Below are positions 38,418 through 47,642 of a stretch of DNA of 62,354 nucleotides, piece by piece; position 1 is the stretch's first letter; the number at the start of each line of letters is the position of its first letter. The notes under the pieces are model-generated. The model saw nothing but the letters and a program-made list of their open reading frames with translations, made no database searches and had not been told where the DNA came from. The position numbers and the translations under genes are program-made. This DNA comes from Acidobacteriota bacterium (GTDB lineage: Bacteria; Acidobacteriota; Terriglobia; Terriglobales; Acidobacteriaceae): the NCBI GenBank assembly GCA_021792795.1, contig JAJYUB010000019.1:1-62354 (forward strand). Direction: 5' to 3'.

Positions 38418-39569
38418 CTACCTCCGTATCTCCAGCATACGGCCTAGCGCCACCCCCGCCCAATATTTGACGTCTTCACTCACCCGGATACGGTTCACCA
38501 CCCTGCCTTCCACCATGTTTTCCAGCGCCCAGGCCAGGTGTTGCGGTGAAATCCTAAACATGGTCGTGCATAGACACCCGGACTCGTCGAGCGTGATCAC
38601 TTTCTTTCCCAGCGGAGCAAACCGCTTGCCCAGCCGGTTCACCAGATGGATCTCCGTGCCCACGGCAAACATCGATCCTGTAGGGGCATCTTCGATCATC
38701 TTAATCAGCCCCTCCGTCGAACCGATTCCATCTGCCTTCTGGCAAAGCTCCAGCCGGCATTCCGGATGAACGATCACCTGGATGCCAGGATAGGCGGCAC
38801 GAACCTTGTCGGCATGTTCCGGCAAAAAACGCTGATGCACGGAACAATGCCCTTTCCACAAAATCACCTTCGCCGCGCGCAAGCGGTCCGGCGTCAGACC
38901 GCCGTTGATCTGGTACGGGTCCCATACCACGGTCTCGGACAGAGGAATCCCCATTGCGTAAGCCGTGTTGCGTCCAAGGTGTTGGTCGGGAAGAAACAGT
39001 ATGCGGCTGCCACGCGCAAACGCCCAGGCAAAGGCAGCTTTGGCATTCGAGGAAGTGCATACCAGCCCGCCGCGCTCCCCACAAAACGCCTTGATGGCCG
39101 CCGTCGAGTTCATATACGTCAGCGGAACCAGACCGCCAGCGGCTGGTCCATCCAACCCGAAGGCGTGCAGTCTGTTCCAGCATTCTTCCACCTGGGAAAT
39201 GTCCGCCATGTCGGCCATGGAGCAGCCTGCATTCAGGTCCGGCAGCACCGTTTGCTGCCATGGCTGGGCCAGGATATCGGCACTCTCCGCCATGAAATGC
39301 ACGCCGCAGAAGAGGATGTAGCGGCTGTCGGATTGCGACGCAATCCTGGACAGTTTGTAAGAGTCGCCGGTGTGATCGGCGAACCGAATCACTTCATCCC
39401 GCTGGTAGTGATGCCCCAGGATGATTGCCTGTTGGCCAAGGCGCGCGCGGGCCGCGGCAATGCGACCATCCATTGTGTGGTCTGGCATGGCCAGATAGTT
39501 GTCCAGCGAACACACGTCTTGCGTGGATTCAACCGGCATAGTTGCCACGGGTTCGACAAATGTAGCCAC
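38418..39569 (-). CDS. nadA: Quinolinate synthase A
   Basis: About 383 residues from a GTG at 39569 with AAGGCGG ahead; the open frame runs 47 codons further upstream but that part has no NadA similarity. Motifs: AIILGHHYQRDEV, the cluster cysteines in RYILFCGVHFMAESADIL, GLVCTSSNAKAAFAWA and DESGCLCTTMFRISP, plus IVHPECRLELCQ. It condenses iminoaspartate with dihydroxyacetone phosphate to quinolinate in NAD synthesis, using a 4Fe-4S cluster. nadB is 4.4 kb to the right. Confidence 0.95.
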   Translation of the reverse strand: MATFVEPVATMPVESTQDVCSLDNYLAMPDHTMDGRIAAARARLGQQAIILGHHYQRDEVIRFADHTGDSYKLSRIASQSDSRYILFCGVHFMAESADILAQPWQQTVLPDLNAGCSMADMADISQVEECWNRLHAFGLDGPAAGGLVPLTYMNSTAAIKAFCGERGGLVCTSSNAKAAFAWAFARGSRILFLPDQHLGRNTAYAMGIPLSETVVWDPYQINGGLTPDRLRAAKVILWKGHCSVHQRFLPEHADKVRAAYPGIQVIVHPECRLELCQKADGIGSTEGLIKMIEDAPTGSMFAVGTEIHLVNRLGKRFAPLGKKVITLDESGCLCTTMFRISPQHLAWALENMVEGRVVNRIRVSEDVKYWAGVALGRMLEIRR

Positions 39570-40031
39570 GTTATTTCCGCCTTCAGTTCCATGCCTTACT
39601 GGCCGTGGAACGGGGATGTTGAAAGCATTTCTTTGTCCTGTTGCAGTGGACTCACTGTGACCTTTGGGCCGTCTGTCCGCCAAGTCACCCAATCCACGGG
39701 GTTGTTGCAACAGTTATTGGACGTTTTCATTCGGGCACCGGATGCAACCCAATGAAAAATTCCTGTAACCAGATTGTAATACGCCTAGCCCCTGGATTCC
39801 CCGCCAATCCCGGTTGCCGAATTGATTACCAGAGTGACCACCCAAAACCGCCGATCGTGAGACAGACCGTTTTTCACCCCCTGAAAAGCCCCTTCGCCCG
39901 CTCGAACCTGTGCTCGCGCGACCTTTAGGCATATAGTGGCTACGGACGCATTTCTGTTCCGCGATGGCACCCGCCAACCGGCACGGAACAGGCGCACCGG
40001 CAATTGACAGCCATGGTTCAGGAGGGGTCAG
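39570..40031. other. Intergenic region between divergent nadA and CBS gene
   Basis: About 460 bp with no recognisable gene. A perfect palindrome, TGTTGCAACA, at 39703-39712 could be a regulator site for nadA. AGGAGGGG at 40020-40027 is the ribosome site of the CBS gene. No clear promoter was found. Confidence 0.45.
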
Positions 40032-40484
40032 ATGAAGATTTCCGACACGGTTGGATTGGTGCTAAGGAACAAAGGTCAACGAACCGTTCTCTCGATTGCA
40101 CCGGAGCAGTCGGTCTACGAGGCGGTAGAAAAGATGGCGGAGAACGACATCGGCGCCTTGCTGGTGCTGTCCGACAACAAGCTGGTCGGCATGCTCTCGG
40201 AGCGCGACTACGCGCGCAAAGTCGCCCTGATGGGCCACTCTTCCAGGGAGACCCAGGTCCGCGAAATCATGACCAGTCCGGTGTTCTTCGTCAGCCCGCA
40301 ACACACCGTGGACGAATGCATGGTCCTGATGACGCAGCATCATTTCCGCCACCTTCCCGTCTGTCAGGAGGACCGCGTGGTGGGAGTTATCTCCATCGGC
40401 GACCTGGTGAAGTGGGTGATTTCCGGCCAGGCGCACGCCATTGAGCAGTTGGAGGGCTACATCACGGGGGCCTATCCCGGCTAG
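40032..40484 (+). CDS. CBS-domain pair protein
   Basis: 150 residues holding two CBS domains and nothing else. Domain 1 has [19 protein letters not shown] and [13 protein letters not shown]; domain 2 has [20 protein letters not shown] and [15 protein letters not shown]. Such stand-alone CBS pairs (Bateman modules) bind adenosine nucleotides or NAD as sensors. The partner cannot be read from the context. Start ATG has an excellent AGGAGGGG site. It is a single gene ahead of the Tat genes. Confidence 0.92.
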   Translation: MKISDTVGLVLRNKGQRTVLSIAPEQSVYEAVEKMAENDIGALLVLSDNKLVGMLSERDYARKVALMGHSSRETQVREIMTSPVFFVSPQHTVDECMVLMTQHHFRHLPVCQEDRVVGVISIGDLVKWVISGQAHAIEQLEGYITGAYPG

Positions 40485-40591
40485 GTTTCGGAATCGGCGT
40501 TCTCGGACAAATCACATCCAATTTGAACGTGCATCCGTTCCACCTGGGTAGGTTTGTTCGGCCGTGTGCCACTTCAGTATGATGGAACTCG

Positions 40592-41263
40592 ATGAGTCTG
40601 CCCGATACAGTCTTTATCTTCGTGTTGGCCCTGATCATTTTCGGGCCCAAGAAATTGCCTGAGATTGGGCGGCAACTTGGCAAATTGGTAGGAGAATTTC
40701 GACGCGCCAGCAACGAATTCAAGTTTCAAATTGAAGAAGAGCTGCGCCAGGCCGAATTGACGGACCGCCAGACGATTGCCCCGCCCAGCAAAGAACTGGA
40801 ATCGTCCAGTTCGACCTCATCCTCTGCCGTGCCGCTAACCGATGTAGCGGATTCCGCTTCGCCCGCTCTTCCCTACCCGGAAGAGACGCTTCCCGTCGGG
40901 CAGTATCCGAACATTGACACTCTGGACGCTTACGAACTGAACGCTCAAAATCGCAAACTGGCCGAGCCAGAAGCCATTGATGACATCCAGCACGAAGAGG
41001 TTGCAGCGGACAACACAACCGCCTCGCCATCGATCACACCCGCTGTAGGCGCGGAGCCGCGCACTACGCCTCCGTATGCAACCTCGGACTTCGGCGCGAT
41101 CACTCCGGCAGCAGCAACGGATCCGTCCGGACACCGCACGAGCGCCGGACCATCCTCCAACTTAGTCGATGCGAGTACTTCTACAACGGCGACGTCAATT
41201 CCCACACACGAACCTGCCGGTCCCTATGCTGCACCCGCGGTAGCGGATGTCACCCATGGTTGA
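40592..41263 (+). CDS. tatA: Sec-independent translocase TatA/TatB with long tail
   Basis: 223 residues, where TatA is usually 60-90. Residues 1-20 form the short N-terminal helix (LPDTVFIFVLALIIFGPKKL) with the FGPKKLPEIG hinge; an amphipathic helix follows (RQLGKLVGEFRRASNEFKFQ). The remaining 150 residues are Ser/Thr/Ala/Pro-rich, with no fold. It cannot be told from sequence whether it is TatA or TatB, and no other tatA-like gene is in the window. The stop overlaps tatC by 17 bp, so the two are translated together. They serve the several twin-arginine substrates seen here. Confidence 0.85.
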   Translation: MSLPDTVFIFVLALIIFGPKKLPEIGRQLGKLVGEFRRASNEFKFQIEEELRQAELTDRQTIAPPSKELESSSSTSSSAVPLTDVADSASPALPYPEETLPVGQYPNIDTLDAYELNAQNRKLAEPEAIDDIQHEEVAADNTTASPSITPAVGAEPRTTPPYATSDFGAITPAAATDPSGHRTSAGPSSNLVDASTSTTATSIPTHEPAGPYAAPAVADVTHG

Positions 41264-42062
41264 TCTGCTGGACCGGGCCCGCACCGCTGTGGGCGACCGG
41301 GCCGACCTGCCCGGCATGAGCTTGCTGGAGCATCTGCAGGAGCTACGAAAGCGCCTTGTCTATTCTCTGCTCTCCATCGGCGTTGGCTTTTTCATCGCGT
41401 ATGGTTTTCACCAGCGCATTGCCGCGTTCATGATTGAGCCCATCACCAAGGCCCTGAACGCGCATCATCTGAACACGCAGCTCGTCTATCTCAATCCGAT
41501 GGACCCCTTCAATTTCTTCCTGAAAATTGGACTGTTTGGCGGCATCATTGTCGCCTCGCCGTTCATTCTGTACCAGGTATGGCTGTTCATCGCTCCAGGC
41601 CTGTATCAAAACGAAAAGCGCTACTTGGTTCCGTTCATGTCGGCGACCGTCGGCCTGTTTTTGCTGGGTGCATTTTTCGGCTATCGATATGTCTACCCCG
41701 GCGCGCTCGAGTTTTTAATCGGCTATGGGTCGCAATTCAAACCCATGGTGACCATCGGCGAATATACGGAACTGTTTCTCACTGTCATCCTCGGCCTGGG
41801 CATCGTGTTTGAACTGCCGATTCTCGTCTTCTTCCTGGCGCTGTTCGGCATAGTCAATTCTCGTTGGCTATGGAAGAACATCCGCTACGCCATTCTCATC
41901 ATCTTCATTATTGCCGGCATCATTACTCCCACGCCTGACCCACTCAGCATGTGCCTGTTTGCGACGCCAATGCTGGGACTTTATTTGATCAGCATTGGAG
42001 TGGCCCACCTGGTGCATCCCGACGCCCGCAATAAGCGGAAGAAAGCAAAACTGGAGGTTTGA
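41247..42062 (+). CDS. tatC: Sec-independent translocase TatC
   Basis: 271 residues with six membrane helices. MSLLEHLQELRKRLVYSLLS is the conserved N-terminus (HLxELRxR), followed by FFLKIGLFGGIIVASPFILY and YQVWLFIAPGLYQNEKRYL, the twin-arginine binding region. GIVFELPILVFFLALFGIV and TPTPDPLSMCLFATPMLGL close it. It forms the receptor for folded proteins with twin-arginine signals. A second ATG at 41256 is possible. It overlaps tatA and abuts the peptidase gene. Confidence 0.95.
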   Translation: MSPMVDLLDRARTAVGDRADLPGMSLLEHLQELRKRLVYSLLSIGVGFFIAYGFHQRIAAFMIEPITKALNAHHLNTQLVYLNPMDPFNFFLKIGLFGGIIVASPFILYQVWLFIAPGLYQNEKRYLVPFMSATVGLFLLGAFFGYRYVYPGALEFLIGYGSQFKPMVTIGEYTELFLTVILGLGIVFELPILVFFLALFGIVNSRWLWKNIRYAILIIFIIAGIITPTPDPLSMCLFATPMLGLYLISIGVAHLVHPDARNKRKKAKLEV

Positions 42063-43012
42063 TGTTGCGGCATGTGACCTTGCCGGCAAGTCTGACGGTC
42101 CTGGTAGCGGTTTGCGGCCTTGCAATTTCCTCCATGACGTTAGGAGAGGCGCACCAGCAAGCACGCACGGCTGCGCGAATTCAGTTCAATGGAAGCCGTG
42201 CCTACCAATATGCGCAGGACATTGTGGACTGCGGACCGCGCTGGATTGGGAGCCAAGGCCATGTATGCGCGGAGAATTTTCTGAAGAAGCAATTCGCCAA
42301 AGATAAACTCGAAGAGGACGCGTTCACCGCCAATACGCCCGCCGGCGCGATGACGATGCATAACTTCATCGTCAAATTTTCCGGGAAAAGGCCGGGCATT
42401 ATTGTCCTCGCTTCGCATTATGAGACCAATTACCCGCTGCGCGATATAAATTATGTCGGCGCCAACGACGGTGCTTCCACCAGCGGCCTGCTCATTGAAA
42501 TGGCAAACGACTTGCGCGGACGCATGCTCGATGGCGATAGCGTCTGGCTGGTCTTCTTCGACGGCGAAGAAGCGATCCAGCAGTGGTCATCTGCCGATTC
42601 CCTGTATGGCAGCCGTCATCTGGCCGCCAAGTGGGACCGCGATGGAACGTTAAAACGCATCAAGGCATTTCTACTGGTCGATATGATCGGCGACAAAAAT
42701 CTCGATATCGTCCGCGATCAGAATTCAACTCCCTGGCTGCTGGACCTGGTGGACCAGGCCGCGAAACAAGAGGGCGACTCATCCTATTTTTTCGCAACAA
42801 CCAATGCCATTGAAGACGACCACCTGCCCTTCGTCCAGCGCGGCGTTGCCTGTGCCGACCTGATCGATTACGATTACGGCCCGCACAGTTTTATGCTTCC
42901 GGACGGCTACCACCACACTGCCCAGGACACCATGGACAAAATCAGCGCGCATAGTTTGACTGTGGTCGGACAGACTGTTCTTGAAACCATCCATTTGTTG
43001 AATCAGAAATAG
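42062..43012 (+). CDS. M28-family zinc peptidase, glutaminyl-cyclotransferase-like
   Basis: 316 residues. An N-terminal signal helix (LPASLTVLVAVCGLAISSM) precedes the catalytic domain: IIVLASHYETNYPL (His), NYVGANDGASTSGLLIEMA (bridging Asp), VWLVFFDGEEAI (Glu-Glu), LLVDMIGDKN (Asp) and YGPHSFMLPDGYHHTAQD (His). These match the single- or two-zinc site of M28 peptidases and glutaminyl-peptide cyclotransferases. A periplasmic exopeptidase or pyroglutamate-forming enzyme is likely. ATG with GGAGG ahead; start and TatC stop share one base. Confidence 0.88.
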   Translation: MLRHVTLPASLTVLVAVCGLAISSMTLGEAHQQARTAARIQFNGSRAYQYAQDIVDCGPRWIGSQGHVCAENFLKKQFAKDKLEEDAFTANTPAGAMTMHNFIVKFSGKRPGIIVLASHYETNYPLRDINYVGANDGASTSGLLIEMANDLRGRMLDGDSVWLVFFDGEEAIQQWSSADSLYGSRHLAAKWDRDGTLKRIKAFLLVDMIGDKNLDIVRDQNSTPWLLDLVDQAAKQEGDSSYFFATTNAIEDDHLPFVQRGVACADLIDYDYGPHSFMLPDGYHHTAQDTMDKISAHSLTVVGQTVLETIHLLNQK

Positions 43013-43021
43013 ACCCCGCCC

Positions 43022-44014
43022 ATGCCCCTCGGCACCAACTTTATGAACGCTCGAATGTTCGGCGGAGCGCCGCTCTGGCTCTGGCTGGTCTTCCACGCCC
43101 TCGTGTTTGGCCTGCTGGGCGTCGATTGTGCCGTCACCCGAACAACGCGCGAAGAGCGCGTGCTGGTTCGACGCGCGAATTGGCTCACGGGAGTTTGGAT
43201 TACGGCAGCCTTGTTATTCGCGCTCGTAGTCTACCGGGCGCTTTCGCAGCGATATGCACTGGAATACCTGGCGGGATATGGCATCGAAGAATCCTTGAGT
43301 ATCGACAATCTTTTTGTCTTTCTTGTCCTGTTTCAAGCTTTCGGCCTGCAACTGGTGCAGCGGCGGCGAGTGCTTTTCTTCGGCGTGCTGGGCGCAATCG
43401 TATTGCGCGGCGTCATGATTTTCGCGGGCATTCAATTGTTGAAGACATTTTCCTGGATGAACTACATCTTCGGCGCAATCCTGCTCTACACCGCCTGGCA
43501 TCTGCTGCGAAAATCCCTTCAATCCCAACCCGACCGTCCTCCCATCTGGATGGACTGGCTGACTCGTCACCCGCCTATGGCGCGGCTGCCCTACCCGCAA
43601 CGCTTCCTGGTCTGGGAAGACCGGCGCATGCGTTTCACTCCTCTCTTCATCGCGTTGATTGCCATTGAGGCAACGGACCTGATCTTTGCTACCGATTCGA
43701 TTCCCGCCGTGCTGGCCGTGTCCCATCATCCCTTTATCGTGTACTCTTCGAACATTTTTGCTGTGCTTGGACTGCGTTCTCTTTACTTCGCGCTGGCAAC
43801 AGTTCTTGAGCGGCTGAACAAATTGCGCTATGGTTTGGTGGCGATTCTGGTCTATGTCGGCGGCAAGATGATGCTCAGCAATTTCATCACCGTCCCGATT
43901 TTGATTTCGCTCGCCGTGCTCGCTTCTGCGGTCGGGACCACTGTGGTTTGGTCGCTGCTTTCAAAGCCGGCCCCGCAGAACAAAGAAGCGCACTCTGGCA
44001 GCCCTTCTACGTAA
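43022..44014 (+). CDS. TerC-family membrane protein (Alx-like)
   Basis: 330 residues with about nine helices. Family motifs: GYGIEESLSIDNLFVFLVLF (acidic residues of the ion path) and ALIAIEATDLIFATDSIPAV, plus the C-terminal VGGKMMLSNF. TerC/Alx proteins are linked to manganese export and pH or tellurite stress. There is no upstream Mn riboswitch because only 9 bp separate it from the peptidase gene. The 3' end overlaps the convergent nadB by 8 bp. Confidence 0.9.
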   Translation: MPLGTNFMNARMFGGAPLWLWLVFHALVFGLLGVDCAVTRTTREERVLVRRANWLTGVWITAALLFALVVYRALSQRYALEYLAGYGIEESLSIDNLFVFLVLFQAFGLQLVQRRRVLFFGVLGAIVLRGVMIFAGIQLLKTFSWMNYIFGAILLYTAWHLLRKSLQSQPDRPPIWMDWLTRHPPMARLPYPQRFLVWEDRRMRFTPLFIALIAIEATDLIFATDSIPAVLAVSHHPFIVYSSNIFAVLGLRSLYFALATVLERLNKLRYGLVAILVYVGGKMMLSNFITVPILISLAVLASAVGTTVVWSLLSKPAPQNKEAHSGSPST

Positions 44015-45608
44015 AATCGATAAAGTCGACATGCCCCTGCGCCATCCGCGAATGCTTGGCCTGGCCTGGATTGTGCTGCGGAAAATCTGTGCGCGCGTGG
44101 GCGCCTCGAGATTCTTTCCGCGCCAGCGCAGACGCAACGATCAGCTCCGCCACCGTATGCAGGTTGCACATCTCGGCATTCTCGCGGGTCGTGTCGGCAG
44201 GCAGTTCGTGGCGCATCGCATTCAGTTCAGACCTGATAGTGGACAGCCCCGCTTGATCGCGCAGCAGACCCGCATGGAGCCACATCAGGCCGCGCAGCCG
44301 TTCCCGCAACGCGGAAACTCTATTGGCGTCCAATTCCGCGGACGCGGACCCTCGAACAGCAGCCGCATCTTTTTCGGCAGCGATGGGTGTCTCCGCACGC
44401 AGGCCGTCCTGCAGCATGGCCTCCGCGGCGCGCACACCGAAAACCAGCCCTTCCAGCAAGGAATTGCTGGCCAGCCGATTCGCGCCATGCACACCCGTAC
44501 ATGCAACCTCACCCGCAGCGAAAAGGCCGGGCACGTTAGTACGTCCATGCAAGTCGGTCCGTACGCCGCCCATCAGGTAGTGCGCCGCAGGACGAATTGG
44601 GATCAGGTCCTTCGACAGATCGAAACCATATTCGGATAATCGCGCTGAGATGCCGGGAAACCTGGCGTGCAGATCTTTGCCGGTGATGTGCCGCATATCC
44701 AGATAGACGGGCAGCGTTTCTCCAAGCCGTTCTCCTATGCCTTCGCGCATGATCGCGCGGGCCACAATATCCCGCGGCGCGAGTTCAGCCAGCGGATGAT
44801 AGCGTTCCATGAATCGCTCCCCACGATGGTTGCGCAGCCATGCGCCCTCGCCGCGCAACGCTTCCGACAACAGGAAACGCGGCGCGCCGGGCACGCTGAG
44901 CGCGGTCGGGTGGAATTGATAAAACTCCATATCGGAGACTTCCGCGCCCACCCGGTAGGCCATCGCGATGCCATCGCCCGTGGCAACCCCTGGATTGGTC
45001 GTGTCGCTGTAGACCTGACCCGCGCCGCCGCTGGCCAGCAACACTCCACTGCCGGCAAACGTCAGCGGTCCGTTCGCTGCATCGAGCGCGTGGACGCCAA
45101 TGACTCGTCCATCGCTGACAACCAGCTCGCGAGTCGTGACTCGCTCATGCAGATGAATGCGCGGCTCATGCTTCACGCGCTCCAGCAGGGCACGGCCAAT
45201 TTCTCTGCCGGTGGCGTCGCCGTTGGCGTGAAGGATGCGCGGCAAACTGTGCGCCCCTTCGCGGGTTCGCATCAGGTCCCCTTCTCCATTTCTTTCACGA
45301 TCGAAGTTCGTGCCCCAGGCCAGCAGTTCTTCGATGCGAGCCGGCCCCTCTTCCACCAACAGGCGCGCAGCCCGTTCAAAAACCAGGCCATCGCCCGCCT
45401 GGATCGTATCCTGGCCATGGAGTTCGACATCCTCCGCGCCGCCCATGGCGACGGCGATTCCGCCCTGCGCGTAGTGCGTATTCGATTCCGACGCGCCTTC
45501 TTTGGTGACCAGCGTGACATCCGCGACCTTCGCCAACGCAAGCGCTGCGCGCAGCCCCGTGATTCCCCCGCCAACGACAGTCCAACCCCGCAAAAAAAAC
45601 GACTCCAC
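44007..45608 (-). CDS. nadB: L-aspartate oxidase
   Basis: About 533 residues from GTG at 45608; the frame is open up to 45662 and a TTG there would add 18 residues. The FAD motif is WTVVGGGITGLRAALALA. Then NTHYAQGGIAVAM, GREIGRALLE, TTNPGVATGDGIAMAYRVGA, FYQFHPTAL and CTGVHGANRLASNSLLEGL complete the succinate-dehydrogenase-like flavoprotein. The C-terminal helical domain is short. It oxidises aspartate to iminoaspartate for NadA. It ends convergent with terC, and its start is 95 bp from the divergent aroB. Confidence 0.95.
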   Translation of the reverse strand: MESFFLRGWTVVGGGITGLRAALALAKVADVTLVTKEGASESNTHYAQGGIAVAMGGAEDVELHGQDTIQAGDGLVFERAARLLVEEGPARIEELLAWGTNFDRERNGEGDLMRTREGAHSLPRILHANGDATGREIGRALLERVKHEPRIHLHERVTTRELVVSDGRVIGVHALDAANGPLTFAGSGVLLASGGAGQVYSDTTNPGVATGDGIAMAYRVGAEVSDMEFYQFHPTALSVPGAPRFLLSEALRGEGAWLRNHRGERFMERYHPLAELAPRDIVARAIMREGIGERLGETLPVYLDMRHITGKDLHARFPGISARLSEYGFDLSKDLIPIRPAAHYLMGGVRTDLHGRTNVPGLFAAGEVACTGVHGANRLASNSLLEGLVFGVRAAEAMLQDGLRAETPIAAEKDAAAVRGSASAELDANRVSALRERLRGLMWLHAGLLRDQAGLSTIRSELNAMRHELPADTTRENAEMCNLHTVAELIVASALARKESRGAHARTDFPQHNPGQAKHSRMAQGHVDFIDFT

Positions 45609-45703
45609 GATTGTGAGAATAGCACGCAGACACCTGTATTTCTCGTCGCCTCCGCGGCTCAATTCGAAGCAGCGCCGTCTTGCGATACGATTAGAAAATC
45701 AGC

Positions 45704-46810
45704 GTGTCGACAATTCCGGTCAAAACCGCAACGGCGAATTATCCCGTACAAGTGCAGCCTCGGCTGCTGGAAACGCTTGCGCCTCACTTGCGCAAGGTGG
45801 CCGGTGAGCAGCGCTCCATCTTCGTCGTCACCTCTCCGGAAATATGGTCCCGCTGGGGCCAATCGTTTCTCGCCTCCTTCTCTGCCCGCAAAATCGACAT
45901 TCTGCCTCTGTTCGTGCCCGCTGGCGAACGATATAAGCAGTTGAAGACGGTCGAACATCTGGCCGAAAAAATGATCGTTGCCGGCGCCAAGCGCGACGCC
46001 CTTCTGGTTGCGTTCGGCGGAGGGGTCATCGGAGACATGACGGGCTTTCTTGCGGCCATATATATGCGCGGCATTCGCTATGTCCAGGTACCGACCACGT
46101 ATCTGTCGCAGATCGACTCTTCCATCGGCGGCAAGACCGGAGTCAATCTTCGCGTCGGCAAAAACCTCTTAGGCAGTTTTCATCACCCGGTCGCCGTCTT
46201 TATCGATCCGACAGTCTTGACCACCTTACCGCCAAAAGAATTGCGATCGGGCGCCGTGGAAAGTGTGAAGGCTGCCGTCCTCGGCGATGCTCGCTTCTTT
46301 GCCTGGCTCGAATCCAATTTGGGGGACTTGCTGGCGGGCGACCAGGAAATTGTTACCCGCGCGATTGAAATTTCCGTCCGCATCAAGGCGGAAATTGTCA
46401 GCGCGGACGAGCATGAATCCGGCCAGCGAATGCTGTTGAACCTCGGCCACACCGTCGGCCATGCCATCGAGGCAGCCACTCGCTATCGCACCCTGCTGCA
46501 CGGCGAAGCCATCGCCTGGGGAATGATCGCGGCATTGCATCTGGCGGTTGCGCGATCCGCGTTGCCGCCCGCCGAGGCCAAGCGCGTCGAGGAGCTCACA
46601 TTTCGCCTGGGCCCCTTTCCGCGCTTTCACGCCACCGCCAAGGTCTTGCTGGATCGCACTGCTGGCGACAAAAAGCATTTGCAGTCCGCGCAGCGATTTG
46701 TTCTGCCCGTGGCCATCGGCAAGGCCATTGTCGTACAAGATGTCACGCAACAGGAGTTGCTGGCGGCCATCCAATCCATGTTGCGCACCATGAAAGAACA
46801 CGGCGTATGA
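45704..46810 (+). CDS. aroB: 3-dehydroquinate synthase
   Basis: 368 residues. Starts at GTG. Motifs: KTVEHLAEKMIVAGAKRD, AFGGGVIGDMTGFLAAIYMR (NAD loop), VPTTYLSQIDSSIGGKTGVN, and the zinc ligands in RSGAVESVK (Glu) and NLGHTVGHAIEAATRY (two His). It converts DAHP to 3-dehydroquinate in aromatic synthesis. The stop overlaps ubiE by 4 bp. aroC is 7 kb to the right. Confidence 0.96.
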   Translation: MSTIPVKTATANYPVQVQPRLLETLAPHLRKVAGEQRSIFVVTSPEIWSRWGQSFLASFSARKIDILPLFVPAGERYKQLKTVEHLAEKMIVAGAKRDALLVAFGGGVIGDMTGFLAAIYMRGIRYVQVPTTYLSQIDSSIGGKTGVNLRVGKNLLGSFHHPVAVFIDPTVLTTLPPKELRSGAVESVKAAVLGDARFFAWLESNLGDLLAGDQEIVTRAIEISVRIKAEIVSADEHESGQRMLLNLGHTVGHAIEAATRYRTLLHGEAIAWGMIAALHLAVARSALPPAEAKRVEELTFRLGPFPRFHATAKVLLDRTAGDKKHLQSAQRFVLPVAIGKAIVVQDVTQQELLAAIQSMLRTMKEHGV

Positions 46811-47589
46811 CGCGCTTCGCCACTGGCGCGGAACCCAGCGGGGCCGCAGCCGAGCGCGGGGCCGGCCATGATGAGCAAAGCGTCAGCCAGGCCGTGCAAT
46901 CCATGTTCGACGGCATTGCTCCCCGCTACGACGTCCTGAATCACGTGTTGTCCGTCAATGTGGACAGTATCTGGTGGCGCAGAACCGCTCGACTCTTTGC
47001 GCCCGTCTTGCAAAACCCAGAGGCCGCCGTTTTGGACATGTGTTGCGGCACCGGCGACATGACTTTGGCCCTGCTGCGGCATCGTCCGTTGAACGCGCGG
47101 CCAGTGGTTGCGCTCGACTTCTCGCATGCCATGCTGGAACGCGCAAAAGGAAAATTTTCTTCTCCGGAATTTTGCCCCCACGGTGTCGTCACCATGGAGG
47201 CCGATGCCCTCCACATGCCCCTATCCGACAACTCCATCGACCTGATCACCGCTGCGTTTGGCTTCCGCAACCTGGCCAATTACGAAGCCGGTCTGCGCGA
47301 GATGGCCCGCGTGCTGCGCCCCGGCGCTCCGCTCGGCATTCTGGATTTCAATGAGCCCGGCGGCCTGTTCGGCAAGGTCTACAATCTCTACTTCCGTCAT
47401 GTTCTGCCTCGGCTCGGCAAGGCCCTATCCGGCTCATCCGCGCCCTACGCGTATTTACCGCACTCCGTGCATCGCTTTCCCAAGCCGGAGGAAATGCTGG
47501 CGATGATGCGGTCCTGCGGGTTTGTACAGGCAACGTGGACACCCTACACGTTTGGCATTGCGGGCCTGTACCGCGCTGTGAAAGCATGA
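46807..47589 (+). CDS. ubiE: Demethylmenaquinone/ubiquinone methyltransferase UbiE/MenG
   Basis: 260 residues. MFDGIAPRYDVLNHVLSVN with VDSIWWRRTARL and AVLDMCCGTGDMTLALL are the UbiE hallmarks; the SAM motif is followed by VTMEADALHMPLSDNSIDL and GFRNLANYEAGLREMARVLRP. FMxxHVLP appears as FRHVLPRLG. It methylates the quinone ring. In an Acidobacteriota the quinone is expected to be menaquinone. It is translationally coupled to aroB. Confidence 0.95.
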   Translation: MTRFATGAEPSGAAAERGAGHDEQSVSQAVQSMFDGIAPRYDVLNHVLSVNVDSIWWRRTARLFAPVLQNPEAAVLDMCCGTGDMTLALLRHRPLNARPVVALDFSHAMLERAKGKFSSPEFCPHGVVTMEADALHMPLSDNSIDLITAAFGFRNLANYEAGLREMARVLRPGAPLGILDFNEPGGLFGKVYNLYFRHVLPRLGKALSGSSAPYAYLPHSVHRFPKPEEMLAMMRSCGFVQATWTPYTFGIAGLYRAVKA

Positions 47590-47642
47590 ATCTTCCTACG
47601 CTGACGGTATTTTTTTGCCACAGCCGAGGATGACAGGTCAAA

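Noticed and set aside
38646-39755. 369-codon frame antisense to nadA
   Set aside because: Shadow of nadA; no motif.
43012-43022. Mn riboswitch (yybP-ykoY) before the TerC gene
   Set aside because: Only 9 bp separate the two genes; there is no room.
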